64,000 bases of DNA from Saccharina japonica (GCA_008828725.1 MEHQ01001899.1:310001-374000); one strand, 5' to 3'. Counted from the first letter of the stretch, positions 23,601-35,252 are shown. Notes: generated from the letters alone by a model not told the origin. Made by a program: numbers and translations.

Positions 23601-26600
23601 TGCAAGGATGTCGTCAAACGCGCAAACAAACGTGCGAATGAATGAATGTAAAGAATTTTACACCCTGCTCGACAGCTGGCTTTTTCTTTATTATTATTTA
23701 TTTTTCAGTTCAAGCGCAAAAGGTTGGACCTTGACTCGTCGACCATGTGTAACAGGCAGGGCAGTCTAACGTCCAACAGCAACATCAGCAACTGACAAAG
23801 TCGGCATGTTTTTTTTCGCGGCAACTTCTGTAGCCCCACCTCCAGATATCTGTCTACTGATGTCTGCCTGTCTGTTTTCTGTCTACTGATGATGTAATAG
23901 AGCCACGGCTTTACAAATAGTCTATCTCAAGAATTCAATAATGTTTTCCGGTACGTGCATATATGGGCAGTACAATCAGGGAGATTGAGCTGGTGTGCCT
24001 CTGGCGACGTTTGCTTCTGGTGCCAACATGCCAATGGTGCCGATCAAACATCAAACAATGGTGCCAAGCGCCAATGGTGTTCGGGCGCCCGTGGCTTCAA
24101 TCTTTAATTCGGTCTTGCGCTTTTCGCCGTGGGGCTTGCAGTGCAAACTATAACTTGTCGTATACTTGTATATGTATTATATACACATATTTATATCATA
24201 CTTACTCGTATGTACAGTATGGATAGTACAATCTGTGTGCAATCACCACCCACCCCTCTCCACAAAACTTGCCACCACAGCTGCCACGCTTCGACTTTCT
24301 TATTCAGCAGTATGCCACAAAAATCCCCAACCAGGTTTATTGTTTATTTTTGCCACAGCGGAGTAGGCTACCGGTAGTCTCTCCCTACACGCATAAGTTT
24401 ATGTATACAAATAGGATATATATATGATGGTACCAGGTATGACATCGTATGATATGGCGGCTGTCGTCTATTCCGGTAGTGGCACTGAAAAAATTGCCTG
24501 CTGGTACGTACACATGTACCCTGTATTATTTACGATATTTTTACGATATATTTCTTCAGTGGTACTGCTGTAGTCGGCGAAGCCGATACTCGTTTGATAC
24601 CATACATATCATATTATACTTGGTATATTTATACATCTGTGCGTACTACTTCGCAAATTTTTGTACCATATTTTTTTTTTTGTCGCATTCGGATAAGTAC
24701 CGCCGTTCTTCGTTGTAGGTACGTAGAGGTATACTAATACCAGCATGTTGCCATAGGGTCATTACTACAGCAGTAGTTAATACCTGGTATCATAAGAGTG
24801 TAAAATATAAAAAGCCGCCCGGCCTTCCAAGATGTCAATTTGTCAATTTGGGAAAACGTGACTTCCTACTCAGCGACCTGTGTCCATCGATAATACGTTA
24901 GCACCCGGAACCCTCTTTCCTTGTGTGGCACGTGAGCTGACTTGTTATGTACGCAGTCATTCTACGCGTAGGGGCCGCTGTGTGTCGCAACCCCGTTTTA
25001 GCAAACCTTCAATACCAAATACCTTCAATATGAAATAGCAGTGGGGTGGTTGCTAACTACAAGAGTGATTGCGACATCGCATCCTGACATGAAATCGCCG
25101 AATCACCCCGCCCTCCGGTACCCATGCACACGTATGGTATATACCATGTCATTTGCACCTTTATTTGCCACTGGCTGTACCGCCATCGCGTGTTATCTAC
25201 CAGGGACGTATGTATGCACAATACATCTATTAATAGCAAGCGGTGGGTCGATATCGCCGTACACATGAGCTCTACGAGTAGCGACCTCAAACACCGGTCA
25301 AGAATTACAGCATTACTACGAGTACAGCGTTTCCAAATTCTACGAATACATCACACACACACACCATACACGCGCGAGTACCAACTTCGTTTCAGTAGAC
25401 ACAGTAGCAGTTAGTGCACCGGTATAATTTACTGGTGTATGAATCTCATACGAACGTGTGGTAAGAGGCTCACACTGCCTCTACCACTGCTGTACTACCG
25501 TTTAGAGGCCGTGTTTTTTCACCTGAACCGCGAAACAAATCCCTCCCGCGCCTACCCCAACTGGCCTAACTGGCTCGTTTTTTTGTCGCTTGTGGAACCG
25601 CGTTCGTTCTCTATCTCTCTTGGATTGTTACGAATATCGGTATATACACTACTGTAGGTATGCAGAACGTGAACGGAGGGCGCTGCGCCGGGCCGGACTG
25701 TTCCAAGCAGCCGCGTTTTTCCTTGCCTGGGGAGAAGGGCAAGTACTGCTCCAAGCACCGCGGAGAGGGGATGGTCGATGTCCTGTACACGGTGAGCAAA
25801 TCGGAACGCATGGAATAATTACGCACACACGATTAGTGAGCATGTTGGGTGTTGATGGGGGGGGGGGGGGGGGCATAAAGAAGGGCCGTTGTGCAAGACC
25901 GGACGAGCGAGAACGAGCGCAGACGTGCGCAACGAGCCCAGATGTTTTGTCTGGACGAGCATCAATCCGTACTGCTGCTGTGTAGGCATGCATGGCGTTC
26001 CACTCTTACTTACCCCTCTCGCGCTCTCGCCCTTTTCCCCCTCCGCTCGCTGCTTTGCTTCCTTGAACCTCTTGTCGCTTATTTGTTTTTTCTGTCCAAC
26101 TATATGTAATGAACACTATCCGCGGCTACGATGATAGCCTTGCGCGGCCGAAGGGTGCAAAAAACACCCCCACTTTGGCCTTGTCGAAGGTGGACCGCGC
26201 TACTGTGCGCAGCACCGAGCTGAAGGAATGGTTGACGTGAAGCACAGGCGTTGCGCGGTAAAGGGCTGCAGGAAGGACCGTGTGCAGATTACCCCGGGCA
26301 CCCGCAAGCGGGGGAAGTTCTGCGAGGTGCACTGCGACGAATCGGAAGCGGCCGACACTAGCGTGGATGGCCAGTCAAGGATGGACCACGACGCCGCGTC
26401 GAGTGACGACTGCTCAAACGAAAGGAAGCGCAGCAGGACATGGAAGGCAGAAATGTGAGCAGCCAGCAGGGGGGTTCTATTCCACGAGTTATGAGCAGCC
26501 AGCACAGGTCTACTTAGGCAGTGGGTATCAACTGTTATCTGCGCATGCCGTTTGTGTTGTGTCTGTTTCCAGCCCCCCAAGGCTACGTACGAGTAAGTCG

Positions 26601-28209
26601 GGATATATGTATATATCGGGTGCATCACCAAGCCACATATTCCTCCTATACCGGTACTGTATCACACGTGTTGACTTTCGCCTCCTTGTATGTGGTTGTG
26701 TTCCAACAGCAGCGAAGCGGACGGCGAATACACCAGCTCGGATGGATGCCAGCGTGGTTACTCGGCAGGAGACGTGGACAGAAGGTCTAGCAACTACCCG
26801 GCGGTCATGGCCACGAGACCTGCGATGTACCCCACGGCGTACGAGCAAGGGCAAGGGCAAGGGCGCCCTTTCGTGCACGCGGAAAACGACCGCGTCCCCC
26901 GGTACGTGGGAGTGGCAGCGCCACGTCAGAGCGCTTATGCATATGCTCCTCTCGAGCCCGCCCGGCAAACGGAGAACTACCATGACCTTCACGATGACAG
27001 GGCTAGGGTGGACGATCGACTTGACGCCGAGATAGGTGAGAAACCGCGCTGTAGTGCATCTATAAGGTGCCTCCGTGAGGGTGGGTGCCTTTCCCCAAGC
27101 TTTCGGTTTGAGTACGTATAACGTATTGAACGTATTGTACTTTGTACAGTCTATTGTATGATGTCTATTGTATGGACTTGCTCCTCCGACGGGACGAGAC
27201 TCACGCGTTGCCGCCAACCCACGCCTGTGTTGATCGCTTGGGGACGGAACGCGACTCTCACGGTAGCCTATGGTAGTCTTGTTATTTTGCCTGGAATAAG
27301 CAGGAAAGTAGCAGTCATTTCTTGCGTTTCGGAGGTGTGGGTAGGAGGGAGAAGAGTATACTCTGTGCCCATGGAACTGAGTTACGACTATGTACGTAGG
27401 GAGGGAGAAGGAGAAGAAGGGCGAAGACGATAAATGGGATGGATTCGAGTATAACAAAAATGAAAAGAAAAAAGGATTGGGAATCTACTATTAATATGTG
27501 TGTACGATGAAAGGCAATACGGTATTAATAAAAGGGTCGTCATAGTCCTGTGTTCCTTGGCCTGCGTGAGCTGGCCTACGTAGTCCCCAAGGAATTCTAA
27601 GCGCCGCTGGCCGTTCACACGTTGACATGTTGGCATTCAGTCTGGATTGTCTGTAACCGCGGTGCGCCGGAACGTTCCTTGGAAACTTATTTATCCTGTC
27701 AAGTCAGCATTTTGCTCTATTATGATGTATATATACGTAAGAGGTTTTTCCTCCTGTGAGTAGCGCTTGCGCTTGAACTGGCGAGTCCTCTCATCCCCTG
27801 CACGACCCCTACGTACCCCCGCCCCGCCCCGTTCGCTCACCCCCCACGCGGCTCTTCGGCAGACCAAGACGATGAACACCACGACTCGAGGCCTCGTTAC
27901 TACCCGGAAGGCACCGAGACCGACCCTTACCCTCTCTTTCAGCGGGGCAAGGAGCAATCCTGCAAGCCGACAGAAAACGAGAAACCCGCCGCTTCTTCGC
28001 AGTCTAGGAGCAGCTCCTCGGCCCCCTCAGCGCCTGCCCCTCCGTTCCGCCTGCGTTACTTCGAGCCGAAAACGACTGCGACAGATTACTCGTGTTACCC
28101 TTGCCCCTGGGAGTTCACTCGCGAGGGGCAGAGCGCGCGCCGAGCGGAGGGCGGGGTTCGCGACTCTGAGCCGACTCGCGGGTGGAGCGGCTACCCGACT
28201 GCATCGTAA
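20545..28209 (+). CDS. EsV-1-7 repeat protein, six-exon gene (451 aa)
   Basis: Exons 20545-20673, 21801-21903, 25658-25791, 26138-26454, 26710-27035 and 27863-28209 join with consistent phases (0, 1, 0, 2, 1) into one 452-codon frame ending TAA. The product has five EsV-1-7 motifs (C-X4-C-X15 to 20-C-X2-H) at about residues 7-32, 45-74, 87-111, 124-148 and 161-187. A polar, Ser/Pro/Tyr-rich, probably disordered C-terminal half follows. The family is named after an Ectocarpus virus protein. It includes IMMEDIATE UPRIGHT, a developmental regulator of brown algae; the motif is thought to bind a metal ion. No signal peptide or membrane segment is seen. Exons 1 and 2 could belong to a separate upstream gene, because intron 2 is 3.75 kb and exon 3 has its own in-frame ATG at 25660. 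Phase agreement favours one gene. Confidence 0.85.
21801..21903 (+). CDS. EsV-1-7 gene, exon 2
   Basis: Acceptor TGGTGTCCAG precedes CGC TGC CTT GCG, and the donor CCAG|GTGAGA ends phase 1. The motif is CLAKGC, 20 residues (a longer loop than the other motifs), then CTEH. A CTG microsatellite lies directly upstream of the acceptor, at 21,747-21,783. Confidence 0.8.
25658..25791 (+). CDS. EsV-1-7 gene, exon 3
   Basis: Acceptor ACTGTAG is used so that GT completes the split codon from exon 2; the donor is CACG|GTGAGC. It encodes MQNVNGGR, then CAGPDC, 15 residues, CSKH and EGMVDVLYT. The H-X-EGMVDV linker is typical of the family. If the gene starts here instead, the ATG is at 25660. Confidence 0.87.
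26138..26454 (+). CDS. EsV-1-7 gene, exon 4 (two motifs)
   Basis: Acceptor GATGATAG precedes CCT TGC GCG, and the donor AAAT|GTGAGC ends phase 2. The first motif is CAAEGC ... CAQH. It is separated by exactly 12 residues (RAEGMVDVKHRR) from the second, CAVKGC ... CEVH. This tandem spacing is the family hallmark. An acidic, Ser-rich stretch follows. Confidence 0.9.
26710..27035 (+). CDS. EsV-1-7 gene, exon 5
   Basis: Acceptor TTCCAACAG is followed by one base completing the split codon; the donor GATAG|GTGAGA ends phase 1. It encodes a Tyr, Arg, Asp and Gln-rich region with a short GQGQGQG run and no further Cys-His motif. Function unknown; likely disordered. Confidence 0.82.
27333..27441 (+). 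mobile_element. SINE-A copy, 3' fragment, in intron 5 of the EsV-1-7 gene
   Basis: It contains GGAACTGAGTTACGACTA and, after an 8-bp insertion, GGGAGGGAGAAGGAGAAGAA, GGGCGAAGACGATAAATGGG and ATGG. The insertion TGTACGTA (27391-27398) sits at the TA of the CGACTAGGG site that is empty at 11,325 and 59,932. Confidence 0.75.
27863..28209 (+). CDS. EsV-1-7 gene, exon 6 (last)
   Basis: Acceptor TCTTCGGCAG is followed by two bases completing the exon 5 codon, then 114 codons and TAA. It encodes a low-complexity tail rich in Ser, Pro, Arg and Tyr (SRSSSSAPSAPAPP). Codon third positions are GC-rich, unlike the surrounding AT-rich repeats, which supports a real exon. Confidence 0.82.
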
Positions 28210-28289
28210 CGCGGGTGAGTCGACCAGCTGTACGTAGTTAGTTATCTATAAAAGGGAAGGCATGCACCGTATTATAAATTTATCATAGT

Positions 28290-28432
28290 TGGGAGGGGGG
28301 TTGGGTGTCCGCTATACTTGTGGCCCCGGATCTAGATTACGGAGAGGGAAGGAGCTGCAGGAGTATTACAGGGCAAGGCTACTCATAATGGCTAATCATA
28401 ACAATAAATAGATGGGATGGGGGGAAAAAACA
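28290..28432 (+). mobile_element. SINE-A copy, 3' fragment
   Basis: GTGGCCCCGGATCTAGATTACG, a GAGAGGGAAGGAGC block and AATAGATGGGATGGGGGGAAA match the 3' third of SINE-A. It begins about 80 bp after the stop codon of the EsV-1-7 gene, so it may fall in its 3' UTR. Confidence 0.7.
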
Positions 28433-28830
28433 AAAGAAGACACGCTTGCACACAAGTGCGGTGAATGAACCCTTTTAGCATACAAGTAAAATATTATCCT
28501 ACTCTATTTTGAAGTAGTTTTGTCCCTGAAAACGTGTGAATAGGATCGGTTTAGTTGTGAAAGGGTGTATCACCCGGGTGACGAGATGTCACACCCCCTG
28601 GGATCAATGTCATATATAGCCCGATTTTCTCGACGATGGATGGGGGCAGCCAGCTCAGAGAAAAACGCAGAGAGACGCGTCTATAGGAGCACGTAGAAAA
28701 CTCGACGTCAAGGGGTGTACGAATTATTTTGCGTGTTACACTATAAATGACGAATTACAGTCAGTAACGCGATCTTGGAAGCTTCTTGAGCGTTCTTTGA
28801 ATCTAATTTTAGCTGTACCCTACTATACCC

Positions 28831-28971
28831 CCCCCCCCTGCGCTTGGTCAATGGTCAAATGTCTAAGGCAAGCAACAAATGAGTACGCCCCCCCCCCCCT
28901 GCGCTTGGTCAATGGTCAAATGTCTAAGGCAAGCAACAAATGAGTACGCCCCCCCCCCCCTGCGCTTGTTG
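28831..28971. repeat. 61-bp tandem repeat with C-runs
   Basis: Two complete 61-bp units plus flanking C-runs: TGCGCTTGGTCAATGGTCAA begins at 28839 and 28900, and a partial third at 28961. The units are nearly identical, including C10-C12 runs, which suggests recent duplication. A related unit lies in the CFAP251 intron near 2.7 kb. Confidence 0.88.
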
Positions 28972-29312
28972 TTACAGTATTGCCGGTCCCTCTATACGTA
29001 CGTAGTGGTCCCTGTATAGTGCCGGTATGCGCCAGCCAACAATACAGGCACTGTAGCGGCAACCGGCACTATATACTCCGCACACTGCCACACTGAGTAT
29101 CCCATATCGGTATGTGCCAAGCGATTTCGCAGGCACTGCGCGATCGAAGTATTACACTCAGCTAGCAAATATGAGTTTCGACGAAATCGTCGATCTCACG
29201 GCTGTTGTTTTTTTTTTTTTAATATATGTAGCGGGCAGCCGGCACTACTCGCGACCGGCAGTATAAAGGGATAGAGGGACCACCGCTACTCTGCTGCGCG
29301 TACCCAGTGCAT
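28968..29312. mobile_element. Inverted-repeat (MITE-like) element
   Basis: The left end reads CAGTATTGCCGGTCCCTCTA. The right end, on the minus strand, reads CAGAGTAGCGGTGGTCCCTC. GTATAGTGCCGGT and ACCGGCACTATA form a second, internal inverted pair (29015-29070). Family H sequence lies inside it at 29,130-29,215. There is no coding potential. Exact ends and target duplication were not resolved. Confidence 0.55.
29130..29215 (-). repeat. Repeat H copy
   Basis: On the minus strand it contains GTGAGATCGACGATTTCGTC, GAAACTCATA and GTGTAATACTTCGATCGCGC. These blocks are shared with 35,130, 36,546 and 42,139; only the first is also at 62,908. It is embedded in the inverted-repeat element. Confidence 0.7.
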
Positions 29313-31845
29313 CCGCTTGTCAGTCAGCCGCGAGGCTGGCGGCAACCATGCGTGTATTATTATAAGCGCCCCCCCCCCCCTTCTTGCCATTTTGTTGACA
29401 TTCTCCTCCCTGACATTGGCAGCTTGCTCGCGGCCTGAGAACTGAGACCTCCTTCCTTTCCCTTCGTTAAACATGATGTTGGTGTATTTTCCATGCCCCT
29501 GTTTCCAGGTCTGCCGCGAGTTATGCTGCTTACACTGCTTATGCTGAGAACCAGCGATGTCCATGGCCAACCGTTCGCCCCAGTCAACACATTCATACCT
29601 ACATACCTTTCATGTGGTCCGCACGCCAACAAATCAACGCAACGGGGGTACATAGCGCCAACGGATTAGCCAACGAATAGACGGGGTGGGGGCGGTGGGG
29701 GGCGCGCGGCAAGCCTCACATCTTTTTGGCGCGTCAGCCATCTGCGCAGAAAACCAAACTGTAGCAGTATATATTGGCCTGCACACTGCAGACACTGCTG
29801 CTGCTGCTGCTGTGCTGCATCGGCGGCTTTTTCAAGTACGTAATATAGTCACGTAAGCACGCTCCATCGAGACGCCGACATTGTCCAATTTACCGCTTTT
29901 TGAAGCTATAATATGGAGCAGTAGTAGTCGTAGTAGTAGTAGTGTATGTACAGTTTATCTGGAGAAAAAAAAAAAGGTCGTACCGCTCACAACAGTAAGA
30001 ACAGTCATTACTGCTGTAGTGTGGCGTGAGACATAGCCCCGGAGGTATCGGGATGTGGTACAAAAATTTGAAGCTCGTTGGAATGCTCTTCTTGCGTCTA
30101 ATGTGATTGCAGCATGCGATTGATTGCACGTCATGTTTGTTTTTGTTTTGTTTCATTTTTTGCCGCCGCAGTGTAAAGCATCACGCTTTTGCTTCCCGTG
30201 AATGTTCTACGGCGAGCGTAGCGTGTGCTCCTGGTGTTTCGATGCAGATAAACTGGAGTTTAGATGTTTTATCGTGGGCTTTTTTTCCGTTTTTTTTTTT
30301 TGTTTGGTTTTGTTTTGTTTTTTTCTTTTTGGTTAGAAAGTTATGGGAGGGGGGGGGGGAGGGGGGTATACAGTAGTTTTAAATATGGCGTAGAGAGGGG
30401 GGGGGAAAGTGCGACGTCTCTGTATGTGATATCACGCACGTGAGCATAGAGATTAGCGTGACTTGTGTGCAGGCAGAAAGTGGGATGTTATTTCGCTGTA
30501 CTAGAATCAGCAGGGTTGCGCAGCAATGGTCCTTTCTTCTATTATACATAGGCGGAACGGAAAAGGCCGTGTTCTAAGACGTTGGTTCGAGAGACGATTT
30601 TGACCAGCTCGCTTAGGAACGCTGGGCGTCTTTATTACGAGGTCGTTCCTGGCGTGCGGTACATACATACTATACACACGTCTTCGGCGTGGTCGGGTAT
30701 TTTGCTTGCTTTTCGAGAGGCCAATAACGGCAATAGTTTTCGTGTGGTCGGGCATTTGCTTTGCGAGAGGCCGATGGCCTATATACTACGCGGCCGTGCG
30801 TGCACACATGCATACGCCCCTTGTCGTTCGTGCGGGGTGTGCATAACGTATGTGCCACAGAAAATAATGAACAAACGAGTGTTGCTTCGTACTACAGCTG
30901 TGGGGAGAAAGGGAGGGAGGGGTATAGGGAGGGGGGGGAAGGGAAGGCGCGTGTCGAAAGGCCTGGAAGGAGTGGAGATTAGCCTGCTACTGCTACTACC
31001 GTAGTAGTATATAGTAGTAATGCGTAGGTGGCGCGGGAAAAGTTACGTACGTACTGGTAGTGCTGAAGAAAGAAATAGTGTATTAAGTTGCATGGCATCT
31101 CTCGCTGCGGAGTTGGCCGTCAACTTTTCGAAAAGAACGAAGTGATTATTACATTACATTCATTATTACATGCCCCACCGGCCCTCTTTTTTTTGTTTGA
31201 CGATTGATTGGTGACTGGTGATTGGTAGCTATTAATAGTGATCGGTCGATATGCCGAGGGCAGAGGGGCAAAGCAAGCCAAATCGGTTGGTCTTTGCTGT
31301 TGGGGCGCGGCCGCCCTTTCCACTTTCCACTGCTGCTGTGTCTCGAAGGAAAGGGTGTGTCTCGAAGCTGCTAGAAAGAAAAAACACGCTCGACGCATGA
31401 AGAAGTGTCCGGCACCCATGCCTGTTGGCTTTTCTGCTTCTTGTGTTCTGCTTCTTGTGTATTGCCTTTTTTCAGTATTGGTGTATTCATAGTTAATTGT
31501 GGATAATAACGATAACAACTAAACAGCGATTGGGTGCGGGCACAGGCGCAACCTACCACACACGGCACACGGCACACACTAATTGGTTGAGGTGTAGACA
31601 TGACTACTTACTATTGTCGTTCCCAACACGACAATTCTGAATCAATTTCTTGACTGAATTTTGTGATTGCACCAAATGCACTGCTTGTTACTACGTACGT
31701 ATTGTTGTTATACCTTGCATTCCACCGGTTTAGTCTAGACACTATGAATAGTTAATAGGTATTTTACCACAATGACGGGCTAATAATGTCACTGACTTGC
31801 GTACACCGATGTGTGGGTGTAACAGCATGATGCGTGTATTATATC

Positions 31846-31997
31846 GTAGTGTGTGTTTTCTTATTAAACCGTCCTTTCTACCTGTCGACATCCAGCACAC
31901 CCAATACTGGCTGTAGTGTCTGTGCCGATTCTTCATCTTATTATGATAGAGAGGCGCCAGTTCTGTGGTCACAAAACTACGACACAGAGATACTGGC
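31846..31997 (-). mobile_element. Retroposon family RB copy, partial
   Basis: It carries the TTAAACCGTCCTTTCTACCT and GTGGTCACAAAACTACGACA blocks of the family. Relative to other copies, about 11 bp (TACTGGCTGTA region, 31,904-31,914) is inserted beside a TA, and the AAAAAGGTACC segment is replaced. Confidence 0.75.
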
Positions 31998-32595
31998 AGC
32001 ATGATGAATGAATCGGTTGATGAACACCACCAGGTACTACCTGGTATGTACGCTTTCATGAGGCCGTCATGCTGTCATCGTCGTGAAGAAGAGTGCTCTC
32101 AACGGCTGCGCGTCCTGCTTCAGCTTCAGCTTCAGCGGGATTATGGATTCCGATCTCAAAATTCAACATCCAGCAGCATGCCGTAACGAGCAACAACAGA
32201 GTACGAACGAGCTGTACTTTGACTTTATTTATGTGTTCTGTATGATAATCCACACTGCACTGCTGCACTGACTGGTGGTTATAGAGACGTTCGGAGTATT
32301 CAGTCAGGGTTAGAATGTTAGAAGGTAGGCTGAACTTCGCAAAGTTGGGGATTTACCTGGACACAATGGACGGACAACGCGCAATCTAATGACAATAACA
32401 ACAACAATAGCACCACCACCAGGTTGCTCCATCTCCGCAAGGCTACATGCCTTTTCTCAGCATTTCTATGGAAAAAACCTGGCCCACCTTTTGTTTCCTA
32501 TATATATTGACTGTCACATCGTGATGGCATTATACATGTGGTATAGCATGTGGTACGGTGCAATCTAGAAGCCAGCCGTTTACGCGGGGTATATA

Positions 32596-32598
<3 letters not shown>

Positions 32599-32628
<30 letters not shown>

Positions 32629-32638
32629 CATGTATGTA
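32599..32638. repeat. (ATGT)n microsatellite
   Basis: The tract has about nine GTAT/ATGT units interrupted by AAACATG. Confidence 0.9.
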
Positions 32639-32949
32639 TGAATACTGCAGTATGCACACAGTATGCACACAGGGGGTGAGAGCCTTGGATCGGCGGGGTC
32701 CACCGCGAAAACTGGGCTCAGAAGGAGTTAGACATACTATATATTACATACTAAACATACATGTTGATGTATCGTATGTAAAGAATGTGTGTGGTACGTA
32801 TTGCAGTATGTAACATGTTTAGTTTAGTTTAGTTTAGTTTACTTTTGTTTACTTTTGTCTACGTAAGAAGGGTGTTTCGTGTTTCATGTGCATCACAGGC
32901 CGGACCGTACAAGAGTCATATTAGGCGTATATAATATCCGCCAACAACG

Positions 32950-32966
32950 CAGTAGTAGTATAGTAC

Positions 32967-33057
<91 letters not shown>

Positions 33058-33069
33058 TGCAGTAGTTGC

Positions 33070-33121
<52 letters not shown>

Positions 33122-33147
33122 CTGTAGTAGTAGATAGTAGTAGTAGT
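32950..33147. repeat. (AGT)n microsatellite, about 200 bp
   Basis: More than 55 AGT triplets are interrupted only by two GCAGTAGTT blocks and a short ACTGTAG near the right end. It generates homopolymeric Val, Tyr or Thr frames, which are not genes. Confidence 0.95.
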
Positions 33148-33654
33148 AGCTCGATGATGCAGTTGGGAGTTTGACCACTTCAAGGCGTTGCCATGCTCCT
33201 CATTCCCGCCCCCCTTCCTTGTATAATAATATTATATATGTATGTACGAGTATATATATACCAGGTTCCGCCGTCTCGCGGTGGACGCCCTTCGTCCTCT
33301 CTCAAGTAGAAGCTTTTTCACAGCACAGCACAGTAGGTACTTCCAAACTTCAAAGCAATGTCATACTAAACTCCAGACATGCACGATTCCTACTTTTACT
33401 ACTACAACATTCAATTCGCTCGTACAGGGCGGGGCGTACATAATAACACATATATGTGTCGTAGGGGGGGGGGACGATGGCTCGATGGCTATAAAAAGGG
33501 GTGGTGAAAGAACGCCTGTTGCAAGTCGTCTCGGTGACCACACAGGTCGCCATTTCGAGGAGGGTATCGCGGTTCAAACTCCAACTCAGGGACCGCCAGC
33601 AAGCGAGGAGGAGCAGGGGGGAGGGGGGATGACAGACCCACACCGATGGCGTGG

Positions 33655-34050
33655 GGATGGGGCTTGGATGCGGCTTAGGACTTAAGAATATAACGTGAAG
33701 AGTGCATATTGGGAAGAAAGAGGGAGCAAGGACAACAAATGGAGTATTATTGTGGATAAATCTGGGCAGGAAGTAGACATATAAGGATGTTAGACTTTGC
33801 GCAAAGGTAAACCAAGGTTTCCTTTGTTTCCGTGGTTTTCTGCTTTCTTTTCGGGAATGTTATGAGTGATCAATGTTGAGGGTCATTGTAAGGAACTTAG
33901 TGTAAGGGGACAGGGTATCCCTAGCCAGGTCAGCCTATCGAACGGGTACGTACTACGTACTCGTTGGTACTCACGTGTGTTGTTTGCTTATTTATACCAA
34001 CAGTACCATAACATCATGCTGCACATTGTCGGATGGCAAAGATTACAAAA
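33655..34050 (+). mobile_element. Retroposon family C copy, interrupted by repeat J
   Basis: It carries the block order of family C (GTGAAGAGTGCATATTGGGA, GGAGCAAGGACAACAAATGG, TTTCCGTGGTTTTCTGC, ATGAGTGATCAATGTTGAGG). After an insertion of about 120 bp (33,893-34,012, containing repeat J), the 3' end CATCATGCTGCACATTGTCG and an A/T-rich (AAT)n tail follow. This gives a relative date: J arrived after C. Confidence 0.75.
33905..33990 (+). repeat. Repeat J, copy 2 with 11-bp insertion
   Basis: It is the same block as at 15,409, but the GGGTACTCG junction is split by CGTACTACGTA at about 33,949-33,959. The insertion is bounded by TA on both sides. Confidence 0.85.
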
Positions 34051-34099
34051 TAATAACAGGGAGTGCATGGGGGGGGGGGGTTGGTCGTTTTGTGGTGGA

Positions 34100-34275
34100 T
34101 GAGATAGAAGGACGTTGGATGTGGTAGCCTTCTATTTGCGTCTTGTCGGTTTTGATTTGTCGCATGATACTGCTACGCTTTTGATCTGGAGAGTTCTTCA
34201 CTTTCTGTTCCCTGAGTCTTTTTTGGAACAGCACTACACATTGTTGTTGGATGGCAAGCATAATAATAATATGTA
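34100..34275 (+). mobile_element. Retroposon family D copy 1
   Basis: GTCGCATGATACTGCTACGC, TTTTGATCTGGAGAGTTCTT and CTACACATTGTTGTTGGATG end in GGCAAGCATAATAATAAT. It is nearly identical to 50,675-50,830. The last 35 bp match the 3' end of family C, so C and D share their tail although their 5' parts differ. Confidence 0.8.
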
Positions 34276-35129
34276 TTATATCTGGTACCACGTAATATAG
34301 GTATATTCGTATATGTATATAAACACAGCTCGATCGGCTCGATCGAGGTGTTTTCAATTTTTAATGTTTCGCAAATACATCCCAAATCGAGTAGTAACTA
34401 CCAGGCTCCTAGTACATCACGAAACCTACACCAATACCACAAATAACACATATAACAAAAATTATACGCAGCTCGCAAAGTTGAGTATCTACTATTCAAT
34501 CGGTTGAACTCACAGCTGACGTATTTATAATAATTTTAATTAATATTAAATACATCCCATCCCAATGCCAATGCAAACCGGTACTTCTATCAATAATACT
34601 GTTGTTGTACGTAGGCCGTGATGGGTGGTATCCATAATCAGCACACCACCCATTTCCCCGACGTTATTTTTTCGTCGCTCAACGAGCATGCACGCATATC
34701 ATCGTAAATCGCAACTAATTTGCGGCTACGTACGTACGTACTCCTCCTTTGCTTTTTGTGTTTCCTTTTTTTGTTTCCTACACCATCATGCCTGCCTGTG
34801 CCGCCACGACGGACGACGTCACAATATTTTTGTGCGTGTCTGTGTGTGTGAGTGTGTGAGTGCAACAACACGATTTGATGTCACTACGAACGTACGAGTA
34901 GCAGCCATTCGTAGGTTGTTTGTTGTTTGTGCTGTTGTTGCTTGTTGCTGCGGACCTACCGTATATTAATTATATATTATATTATTATACGAGAGAGAAG
35001 AAGAGAATACCACCTGTGGCCAACTTGTTGAAATCTATCACATGATCATGTAGTGACCACCAGTCAGTGTGACCACTTATTGCATCACATTATATGATAC
35101 CTGGTACACATATTAAAAAAATAAAAAAA

Positions 35130-35252
35130 ACAACAGCTGTGAGCTCGAGGATTTCGTCGAAACTCATCTTTGCTAGCTGAGTGTAATACTTCGATCGCGC
35201 GTACTTACGGATTTTATATGTCCTCATGTAGGATGTACATCCCGTATGACTG
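35130..35252 (+). repeat. Repeat H copy
   Basis: This 120-bp block starting GCTGTGAGCTCGAGGATTTC and ending GTAGGATGTACATCCCGTAT is nearly identical to 42,139-42,262, with one 4-bp TAGC addition in the latter. The terminal GGATGTACATCC is a palindrome. Confidence 0.85.

Noticed and set aside
26528..27457. 309-residue minus-strand open frame, the longest in the window
   Set aside because: It is the antisense shadow of EsV-1-7 exon 5 and adjacent introns and carries no family motif.
20545..28209. Integrated viral gene, because EsV-1-7 was first named in an algal virus
   Set aside because: The gene has five spliceosomal introns with matched phases and no neighbouring viral genes, as expected for the host family.
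32817..32850. TTTAG repeats as a telomere-like array
   Set aside because: Only a few units without the GG of plant- or algal-type telomere repeats; a simple microsatellite.
32879..33183. Long open frames of poly-Val, poly-Tyr and poly-Thr on both strands
   Set aside because: They are translations of the (AGT)n microsatellite. Every frame is open because no stop occurs in the repeated triplet.
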